NCBI GenBank assembly: GCA_003116995.1
Contig: BDSL01000047.1
Coordinates: 496,001 to 560,000 of the forward strand
Length of the DNA stretch: 64,000 nt
Source of the DNA: Yamagishiella unicocca
Taxonomy: Eukaryota; Chlorophyta; Chlorophyceae; Chlamydomonadales; Volvocaceae
Direction of reading: 5' to 3'
This document shows, one piece after another, positions 56,129 to 64,000 of this stretch (within the stretch, counting starts at the first letter, position 1; each line of letters begins with the position of its first letter). The notes below the pieces were generated by a model that did not search any database, was not told where the DNA came from, and worked only from the letters and a program-made list of their open reading frames with translations. A program made the translations under genes and the position numbers.

Positions 56129-56384
56129 TTCTCTGGACTCTGGTAGCTTTCGCCGACACAGCTTCGTCGGCTCTGGTGTCTCTCGCGCATGCCGCAGCCG
56201 GTGCCAGTACGCAGCCTACGCAAGTCCTGCAAAGCTACCTGGCGTTGCATACTGAAGTGGTTTCCGTATTGCAGGCGAAGGTTGCGCCACGGCTCAGCCA
56301 TTCGGGCGTGTTGCCGGTCTGCCTTTTTCTAGAGACTGCTGTTGGTGTTGACCTCAACTGGTTGATGGTATTAAGTACCATTGT

Positions 56385-56735
56385 TTCTTCCCGTCTCGCT
56401 ATGGGCATCGGCCCGTTTCGGGTGTGGGACGTTTTCGGGATCTTGGGGGGGGAGTTATCCGATTGTGTTGCCGAGGCGTGCTGCTGTCTCTCCATTCGGG
56501 GGTCTGCTTGGGATGCATGTGGCCATGTGCAGGGGAGCCATCAGCGCAACCTCCCCCTGTGTATTGGTGCTTGCTGTTTCCTCTGGGCTCTCGGTTGTAA
56601 GGCTCTGGGTGGTTTGTCTTTCGGAACCGTCGGTTTTCTCTGCTTTCCTTGTCTTTTTCAGTGTCAGGCGATGCGCCCGATGGCTCTACCTTTTAAGGTC
56701 TGGAGCCCACTGTAACGATTACAACAACAGGCCCC
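56385..56735 (+). mobile_element. LINE 3' fragment
   Basis: T/G-rich 3' region ending in GGCGATGCGCCCGATGG, GGTCTGGAGCCCACTG, TAACGATTACAACAAC, as at 22050-22110. Confidence 0.65.
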
Positions 56736-57104
56736 CTCTTGGAGCGCCCAGGCCAACTTCCTCTTAGAACCGAATTTTAGAATAGTCGCAGCGGCGGCCG
56801 CCGGGAGCCGTTGCAGGCGATGCCGTCGGACGCCCTGCTGTGGCGCAGGGGGCAGCGCAGTCGGGCGCGGAGAGGAACCCCAGACGTGAGCAACATGGCT
56901 GGCGTCCCGCATTTCCCGCAGGTACGCATGCCGGTATGTCGTCCCCATCAACTGACAGTATTGCTGCTTGGTGCATCCGTGGGAGCGGTAGCATGTATGG
57001 GGCCGCGGTTGGGGTAACACTTGGCCGGGCAAAATGACGATCATGCATTCACAGTTGCTTACACGCGAAGTCATTGTCGCTCCCTCCCCCTGTGTCCGCC
57101 GCAG

Positions 57105-57999
57105 AACGGCCTGTCCGCTGCCAAGCGACCTGCGCCGGTAATCGTGGGGATGCTGGCTCCCTCTCCTGAAGCAGTGGGAGCTCTGCCGCTCTGCGACTGG
57201 GGACAGCAGCCGAACGCATCCATCGGGGAGGTCACAGGCGGCTCGGACGGTGCAGTGGCGGCGCCGGAGCCGTCGGCGTACGATGGGACGCCGCGACGGC
57301 CCCAGGTGCGCGCATCGACCTCGTCGTCAATAATTGCATGGCGACCGTTTACGGATTACAGGTTGCGCGTCGCGGTGCTGCCGGATTAAGAGGTACAATC
57401 CCGAGCTACCACTCAATTAACAACCGGGCTGTTTAGGAAGCTGCACGAATGAAAATGGCACATGCCGCGTCCGTCTCCGCTTAATTGCCGGCTCGTCCTT
57501 TCATATGGCTAACACAAACGCGACCAAGATGCATCGCTAACCAGCCCACCCCACGAAACCCGCGCTGTCGGCCTTGAACAGGACCTGAGCTGGCTCGTGG
57601 ACGCCAGTCCGTACACCAGCCTAGCCGCCACTCCGGGTGTCCTGGCAGCGGTCGTCGGGTCGGGAGAATCCGACAGCTTTGGCTTCGGGAATGTCAACGA
57701 GGATGCCTGTCCAATGGACGCCTCTCCGTGCACCTCACCCAGCGTCTTTGGTTTCGGAGCCAGCAGCAGGAACCCGACCTCGCTCCTGGGACAGTCAGTC
57801 GCTGCGCTCGACGAGAGCAGGGAGGCCCCGCTGCGATTTTTCAGCTCCATGCTGGGCGCCGCCGCCGATGTGCCTGTCAAGCAGCGCATGCCGGTGGCGC
57901 ACCCGATGGGACTCCCGCCGACGGGACTGGCTGCGGCGGGCCTTGGCAATGGCGGCGTCCCCGGCAGCACAATGACATCGAGGTCCATCCTTACACCAG
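57105..57999 (+). CDS. Gene E: partial Ser/Gly/Pro-rich protein, two exons
   Basis: Exons 57105-57305 and 57582-57999 join in phase 0 (acceptors CCGCCGCAG and TTGAACAG; donors CAG-GTGCGC and CCAG-GTAGGC). The product reads NGLSAAKRPAPVIVG, GTPRRPQ, DLSWLVDASPYTSLA, DSFGFGNVNEDAC, SVFGFGASSRNPTSLLGQS, LRFFSSMLGAAADVP. It is low in complexity and resembles a flexible segment of a regulatory protein; I recognise no domain. The second exon ends in phase 1, and LINE sequence starts about 15 bp later, so the 3' part is missing here. Upstream exons were not identified. Minus-strand frames are shadows. Confidence 0.4.
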
Positions 58000-58014
58000 G
58001 TAGGCGTTAAGGAA

Positions 58015-59690
58015 CGTTATTGCGCCACCGGACGTGATCGGCTTGATGTGGGGCCTTGCGGGTGACCACTTCAGTCGGTCATGTGCGTCGCCACTACCCT
58101 GGCGCTCTTGTGTACTGATTACCGTATCTTGACAAAGGTGCTGGCTAATCGACTGGGGTCTACTGGGGCCTGTACTGGGTGCCCGCCGCCCGCGTCAGCA
58201 CCCCCTTAGAGCCGGAGTGGGCTGTTCGTGCGCTGGGTGCCTTGTCGGCCTTCGTGGCGGACCTCAATGTGTGTGGTGACTCTTGAACACTCAGCTTTTC
58301 TTCCGAATGGGCTTATCGAGGCCAACATTTTTTCTTGCGTCAGCTCCCTCATCTGATGGCGCACCAGGATAGGTCATGTGCCATTGCGTTCCCGGACATT
58401 TCGAAAGCATATGATACGCTGGACAGGGATTTCCGCTGCTAGGAAGTTATGGACGTTATGGGCGCCGGCACGGGGTTGATAGCCTGGGCTCGCTTACTGC
58501 TCACGGATACTATGTCTTTCGCAGTGGTCAATGGGTACAGATCCGGCCTGGTGCAAATGAAGGCCGGGGTCCGGCAGGGATGCCCGTTAGCGCCCTTACT
58601 GTATTTGTTTGCAGCATAGGCAATGCTGTGTTGGTTGCAGCACAGCGGAGTGGGCGTCCATTTGAAGCCAAGCGCGGTGGTCACAACGGCAGTGCAGTCT
58701 GCAGATGATACGAAGGCGGTAGTAACTGTTACAGTGGGCCCCAGACCATAAGGTAGAGCCATCGGGCGCATCGCCTGACACTGAAAGAGACGCAGGAAGA
58801 AGAACAAACCAGTCGACCGAGGTATGGCAAACCACCAGAAACCCCAACCAAGGGGCCAGAGAACAAACAGCGGCACCAACCACCCAGGGGAAGGTAGCCT
58901 AAAGGGCCCCCCTATTAGCAATACACCATCTAACTGGAGTCCATACAGCCTCAGAACAACCAGCAGAGCGCCTCGACAAGTCGACCAGAAGGCCCCACCT
59001 GAAACCCAGTAAGATCCTCAACGGGCCAGCACCCAGCCCGAAAGGAGGAGGACCAAAAATGGAACTCCTGCAGGAGCACCAACCAGCTGGGGCCTAATCC
59101 GACGCCTTTAAAGCAGCCGCCATGTATCGCCGCCCGGCCTCCATCACGCTGACGGCCGCTAGCACCGCGACGTCCCAAACGCATGGCTGCACCCCCGGGG
59201 CAGCAGCTCAACTTAAGGTTGAAGTACTGCCCGTGGGTGTTGCAGGTGATTGTGATCCGGCCATTGCGGGGCTCAAGCTAGTGCAGTCGGCTACAGCGCT
59301 CAATCTACCGTTTACTGATGTTGGGGTGACCCCTTCAATGGCCTGGAACGTGCAGACTTAGAAAGTTACGTCGCGGTTGGGGAGGATCGCTCGGCTCCAC
59401 TTGCTCCAATTGTCGGTGTTTGGGCGAGCCACGGCGGCTGCGGCGTACGGGATGCATCGGTTGACCTGGCAGCATGGAGGGCGGCCCCCTGAGCTTGTCT
59501 TCAGAGGGATTGGAGCGCGTTGAACGGCTGAAGGCGGCCGCGGTCCTTGCAGCGTCGCCGTTTAGGACCTGGTGGTTGGTAGCGCAAATGTGCAGGTTAA
59601 GCGCGTTGTTCAAACAATTGTCCTTTCAAAAGTGGCTATTTTCAACCAGGCATACAGCACGCATAGCAAGTCATAAAGAAACCATCACGG
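58015..59690 (+). mobile_element. LINE-rich block X, copy 2
   Basis: It extends further 5' than copy 1: TDYRILTKVLANRLG, then the RT region around FPDISKAYDTLDRDF, AGVRQGCPLAPLLYLF, stop codons, the same reversed LINE tail (58720-59000) and the same ORF2 pieces (59210-59560). It is degraded like copy 1 and shares the same internal stops, so the two are a duplication rather than independent insertions. Confidence 0.7.
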
Positions 59691-59720
59691 TATGCAGAGC
59701 ACCAATGCAAGTATCAGTCC

Positions 59721-60029
59721 TTACCATGGCCATGACTTCTTCGCAAGAAGTCTGTCCACCTTGCTGTCCAGGCTTCGGACATCCGTGTCCAGCTTGTCCA
59801 GCCGGCTTTTGACATCCGTGTCCAGCTTGTCCAGCTTTCTTTGCAGGCTTTGGACATCCTCCTGCATCGGCTTTAACTGCCGTTCTATCAAATACTGGTC
59901 CGCAGCTACCGCTGCAGAGCCAATGGCGATAACCTTCGCCCAGGTCGGGAAAACATGCAGCATTTCATCCCTAATTTCCTTCAAGTTTTCTTTTGAGAGA
60001 ACGGTGCAAAAGGTCCGTTTAAGCGACAT
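59721..60029 (-). CDS. Small heptad-repeat protein, copy 2
   Basis: 102 codons, starting MSLKRTFC. Relative to the copy at 51462-51728 it has two extra heptads (EDVQSLQ and DTDVRSL) in the coiled-coil tail and a few conservative changes (VVAFG to VIAIG). It ends with the same LLAKKSWPW and the same overlapping GTAAGG donor. It could be a real small gene or the 5' exon of a larger one. Confidence 0.5.
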   Translation of the reverse strand: MSLKRTFCTVLSKENLKEIRDEMLHVFPTWAKVIAIGSAAVAADQYLIERQLKPMQEDVQSLQRKLDKLDTDVKSRLDKLDTDVRSLDSKVDRLLAKKSWPW

Positions 60030-60122
60030 TTCTAGGGCGAGCAGTCACCAATGGAGGTATACTGACTGTTATTGTAGATGAAAATATTAGTAAGATTCTA
60101 CTCGTATCCTATACGTAACTTG

Positions 60123-60572
60123 CAAGTTTCCATGTAAGGCTTTGTACTACAGCGTTGTGCCCGTAATGCGTATTAATACGCAGAGAATACGCACGTATTA
60201 ATACACGGAATACGCGCCAGGAAAGTCGACAACGCCGCCCGCATGTAATCCCGCGTATTGAATACGCGGAAGGCTCCGAGACCGGACTGCGCCCCTCGCC
60301 AGTTTCACACGGAGGCATGAAACTCGCTGCGCTCTCGTATTGCTCAAGTCATATCGCCTTTATTGCGACGTCACTGACCTTGCAACTGGTCGCAAACTCG
60401 CTACCATATCGACATGTCGGCGGACAGCGCAGGTGCAAAGCGCCCGGGCCTGAAGCCTATGAATACTCTGCAAGGCCACTTCTGCAGCGATGGTGCATAC
60501 GATGGATACGCGGCAATGAGTTCTGACTATTGCCGCTATGCCGTACCGGATACGCGAAATCAATTAATTTAT
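60123..60572. repeat. Insert with clustered ATACGC/GCGTAT palindromes
   Basis: Between the end of block X and the glutaredoxin exon copy. It contains GCGTATTAATACGC (60168-60181, perfect), CACGTATTAATAC, CGCGTATTGAATACGCGG (about 60250) and further GGATACGCG motifs. No gene is seen; it could be a small transposon with decayed ends. Confidence 0.5.
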
Positions 60573-60606
60573 TAGCAGATTTCCCGTAATCCCAAATGAC
60601 TTCTCC

Positions 60607-60850
60607 TCATAGCACACAGGCGTCACGTGCACAAGGGCGTTTGCCCATCCTGGCCTTGTTCGCAGCGGCTGCCGCCTGGATCTCCTGCGTAGCTTCTGCC
60701 TTGCCCATCTTCCCTCCCTGTTTTGCACCTGACTTGCCCGTGGTGCCAGCGGCTCGAACGGCCGGTGCGTTAAGGGCGGCAACAAGTTGCGTTGGAGACC
60801 GAACAAGCCAAAGAATTGCCGAGCAGCAGACTGATACGGCTAACAATTGC
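60607..60850 (-). pseudogene. Glutaredoxin exon 1 copy, broken
   Basis: Matches 47650-47893 (LLAVSVCCSAILWLVRSP, GKMGKAEATQEIQAA). A deletion of about 320 bp relative to locus 1 removes the start codon and MQIIIKKEIVQ. The splice donor after AACAAG is GC instead of GT. Exons 2 and 3 are absent. Confidence 0.85.
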
Positions 60851-60859
60851 ACGCACACA

Positions 60860-61919
60860 ATCCCATCGCACTTTCCAATGGCTCCCTGCTCAACCGTGTG
60901 ACTCCTCGTTACCCATTTCGCCACACCAAATGTGCCGCGCACGAGGCCTTTGACCCGATCGCGCAAAGGTCCATAGGTCAACACGGGTCAACTCAGTCAC
61001 ACCCCGTCACACGCCGTCTCTCCGCGAAGGCCCCACAAACGCGCTGAATCAGTGGACTGCACCCATATGCCTACTATGCATACCGTACAAACCCGGCCGC
61101 GCGGTTTGCTAGGAAGGGATTGTCACCTGGTGCCCACCAGAGCCCGTCCCTCATTCCCCAGCACATCAGTTTAAGGGAGGCCGTGTGTAACACCGACAAG
61201 GGGCTAAAGGTGATTGCAAGTATGCTTCGAATGACGACATCATTCCTCAGCCGTATTTCGGCGCCTTGTCAGCAACGCAGGCGAGGACTCGTACCATCAC
61301 CCGTTGCAAGGCAGCCCCCGGGGGGATGCCGGCCTCCCCTTCCGAGCCCTGAACCGCGTGGACCCTAGGTCGTCGCACCCGACTGGCCAAAGCCGACAGG
61401 CGTCGCCACCATCAACCCCCCCCATCTCGAGGCTGGTAGGCCGCTCCGTTGGACCCTCCCTGCCCATCCCAGTCGGTATGTATCCTGCGCTGGATCCTCC
61501 ACGCCCCAATACAGCCCACCCCAGTGGATACACGAAAGCGGCCTCGCAAGCCGCGCCATGCAAGCTGGGGACGCAGGCGACGGGCCCATGTACGACCTTG
61601 CCGTCAATCGAGGTGCCCCGGGACAGGGCCACCAGGTCCTCCTCTTTTCCCCCCGCTGACCGACCCCTGACCGAAGGCCAAGGTCCAGAGCATCCCCTCC
61701 CTCGCCCGGCAGTGGAGCCGATCCAGGGGACAACGAACCCACTCGTGGTGTGGACCTTCCCGCCTCCCATCCCTCCCTAGTCCCTACGTCATCCTCACCC
61801 TTCGCCACCCCCCTGGGGCGTTGCTTGCCGCGTGACCCTGCCGCTGGCCATATGTACAGAACGACAGATACCGTCCCGCGTGGGGGTAGGGGGGCATCCG
61901 CGCCGCCGCCGCCGCTCCC
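60860..61919. other. Duplicated spacer, copy 2
   Basis: Matches about 48215-49318 with small indels, for example an extra GCCGTGTGTAACACCGACAA near 61180. No conserved protein frame. Confidence 0.55.
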
Positions 61920-63430
61920 TCACGTGTCCAGCAGGTACTCGTCGCTGGCCAGCATCATGCTGGCAGCTGCGTCCTCGCCCCCGACGTCCTCGCCGCCACC
62001 TCCGCCAGCGGCCTGCGAGGCGCTGCGGCCCACGACCACGCCAGCGACTGTGCCCATGCCCGTAGCCATCCCAGGGAGCGACTCCGGCAGCGCGGCGCCC
62101 GGATCCCTTTGCTCGTGTTGTTGTAGTTGTTGCTGCTGTAGTTGTTGCTGTTGTTGCTGGTGGTCCCCGGGGGCTACCAGGCTGTTCACCGCCGCCGCCG
62201 GCAGCTGTATACCTGCGGCGGCCAGGGCCGCCTGCATCGAGGCCACTGGCGCGCTGGTCGCTGCACCCGCGCCACCGGCTGAGACGTCCTGGTCCGACAG
62301 CTGGGGCTGCGCACCCCCCAGCATGCCCCCTCCCTGGCTGTGCTGCTGCCCCGCGGGCTGGTCCTCGTAGTCCTCCGTGGTGGCCTCCGCCTGCCCCTCG
62401 CGCTTCTGCCGCATCATGCGGTGAGCGGCCTGGCGGCGACCCTCGCTGCGCAGCGTCTCAATCAGCTCGTCCTGCAGGCAGCGGCACCACCAGCAGTACA
62501 GCACCGGCACTGACATGACCACGAGGCACCTTGCGGAGCCAACCCAATCCGTCCGCACCGCCAGCCGCCGGGTGGCTGCGGTCCCTGGGGGCTGCGCCCC
62601 CTGCCTGTTCGATTGCGGCGCTGCCTATGCTACCGCACCCGTCCCTGCGGTGTTGCGTTTGGTTGGCGCGGAATGCTGCAAGCGGGTCTGGCACCGCTTC
62701 CTTCGAAGCGCCAAGCCTGGCCGCTTTCTTCGGTGGGAGCTCTGGAGGCTCAAATGCATCACGTATGCCTAACATTGCGCGTCTTCCGCTGATACCGAAC
62801 TTCGTAAACAGATCGCGTGCGGCAATGAGAGATCCGTGAACAGGCGGAACGTGACGGAGGGTGCTGCGTCATTATGGGCGCCCTCACCGCTCCCCCGCCA
62901 TATCGCATCTCCACGTCACCCGCACCTGGCTGATGGCCTGCAGCCAGGCGAACTCCTTCTCGTACTCGGTCGGGTCAAAGTTGGTGATGCCGCTCTTGAC
63001 GCCGGCTGCGTTGTGCAGCTCGCACCATAGCATCATCTTGTCGTACGCGCGGGCGGCCTCCTCCTCGTTATCGAAGCAGCCTGGCGACGGGCACAGGCCA
63101 CACACGCCAGCCCAATCAGCGAAGTGTGCTAAGGCAAATGGGGTGGCGGGCACTATCGGCGCATCTCAACACCAGTCGCAAACATGGCCCCTCCCCCTTC
63201 CGGAAGCGCAACTGGCCCGTTTCTAGTGATGTGGACTTACCAAGAGACGTAGGCTTTCCGTTCCGCCGAAACTGCGCCTCCCAGCGCTTCGTGGGGAACG
63301 TTTGATGCACACCACGGTACTTTGAGGTGTACGTGCGGCCCGATCCGTTTGCCTTGCTCTTAACGGCGCGAAGCAATTTAATGGCGTTGCCCATCTTTCC
63401 GCCACTCGCATGGTGCTGAGGCACCGCTTT
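61920..63430 (-). CDS. AP2/ERF-domain transcription factor, 3' part (three exons)
   Basis: Exons 63430-63241, 63080-62926 and 62471-61920 join cleanly (phases 1, then 0; donors GTAAGT and GTGCGG). The AP2 DNA-binding domain is split over the first two: SKYRGVHQTFPTKRWEAQF, RRNGKPTSLG, then CFDNEEEAARAYDKMM, SGITNFDPTEYEKEF, with the YRG and AYD elements intact. The last exon continues DELIETLRSEGRRQAAHRMM, a basic helix often seen after AP2 domains in algal proteins, then a Gln-rich stretch and an acidic end (MMLASDEYLLDT) that could activate transcription. Nuclear function is inferred. The first exon here has no convincing start and is preceded by an acceptor, so 5' exons lie further right. 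An open stretch in the intron (62640-62870, SLIAARDLFTKFG) does not fit the phases. Confidence 0.75.
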
Positions 63431-64000
63431 CTGTGAAGGGGAACGCGGAATGCGGGCGGTCGGGCGTCACAGTGCTGTGTTTCGAGACCGAGGTCGGCAG
63501 GTCAGCCGTGGGCAGGTTAGACTGCACCCTTCCAATCCCAAATGCCATGCGCTCACCGCGCGCGGGTGACCTCGTAGCGATGCGTTTGAAGGCATGTTGG
63601 AGGGTCTGTTCCTGGTGGGCTTGTGCGAATGCCAATCTGGCACGCTCAGCCCCATGTCCTGCAGGTACTCGAGCTCTTGGATTGTACTAGAGCGGAGTCT
63701 GCAAATAGTAGGTTGAAAGTGTAGAGCGCCTTGGCGAAGACGGGCCTGCAGGACGCGTAGGATGTGACCCACACCACGATAGCGGGAAAACAGCTGGCCG
63801 ACAAGGGCTTGCCTGCAACATATCGAGCTGGTCCTTCACCAATAATCCACCTCCCATTTGCGTAAGCTCCATCCTGTGAAAGCCATGGACTAACAGTGAG
63901 GCGGAAGGTTCCGCATTACAGGTGGGTCAAACAGCGACCTTACAGACTGTATCGCCGCGACGGGCCTGGCAGCCGGCCAAATGTTCTTGATTGCTCCATG
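63431..64000. other. Likely 5' part of the AP2 gene, exons unresolved
   Basis: Minus-strand reading holds protein-like pieces, LRSSTIQELEYLQDMGL (about 63695-63640, after a TTTGCAG acceptor) and MELTQMGGGLLVKDQLDML (63872-63815, before a CAG-GCAAGC site). The phases I can test do not join, so no exon is claimed. Confidence 0.3.

Noticed and set aside
62640..62870. Protein-like stretch SLIAARDLFTKFG in the last intron of the AP2 gene
   Set aside because: It cannot be entered in frame from the preceding exon, whereas the flanking exons join directly in phase 0.

Overview
This window looks like nuclear DNA of a volvocine green alga (Chlamydomonas/Volvox/Gonium relatives). The sequence basis is: GC-rich split genes with GTAAGT or GTGAGT donors and CTGCAG-like acceptors; long serine-proline cell-wall glycoprotein domains; a short block of the TTTTAGGG telomere unit known from Chlamydomonas; and LINE, DIRS and Ty3 fragments. 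No rRNA, tRNA, CRISPR array or bacterial operon was seen. The species cannot be named from sequence alone.

Region 1 (1-25.4 kb) is a gene array on the minus strand. Three paralogues (A 6495-9316, B 14115-16793, C 23257-25384) each encode a signal peptide, one six-cysteine EGF-like module on its own exon, and a very long SPPPPP/SPEPP domain. A and B end in the basic tail NGRRLRRLLL. In C a one-base shift in a G run replaces the tail. A and B sit in tandem duplicated units, each with a foldback element, shared low-copy repeats and a 36-bp satellite. The window starts inside the same foldback element, so the array probably continues to the left.

Region 2 (25.4-36.4 kb) is repeat-dominated. It holds a duplicated block whose distal 1.3 kb is inverted in the second copy, LINE 3' ends, minisatellites and an interstitial telomere repeat. 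I see no convincing conserved gene here.

Region 3 (36.4-48 kb) holds two real minus-strand genes. Gene D (36476-44114, ten exons whose phases join) encodes a secreted chimera: signal peptide, an Ala/Pro-rich linker, a region resembling the OB-fold part of ExeM-type extracellular nucleases, a proline-rich stalk and a Kazal-like cysteine-rich end. The other gene is a CPYC glutaredoxin with an N-terminal signal or anchor segment (46737-47919).

Region 4 (48-64 kb) is a segmental duplication. Glutaredoxin exon 1, the spacer and the last exon of an AP2-domain gene occur twice (about 47.6-50.0 and 60.6-62.6 kb). Locus 1 keeps a whole glutaredoxin and a broken AP2 end; locus 2 keeps a broken glutaredoxin exon and the AP2 gene (61920-63430 and beyond). 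Between them lie two copies of a LINE-rich block carrying a small heptad-repeat ORF, a degraded DIRS-type retrotransposon with an embedded hairpin minisatellite, and a partial Ser/Gly-rich gene cut off by a LINE.

A recurrent 100-bp SINE-like element (four copies) has target-site duplications and a hairpin that is preserved while its bases change.
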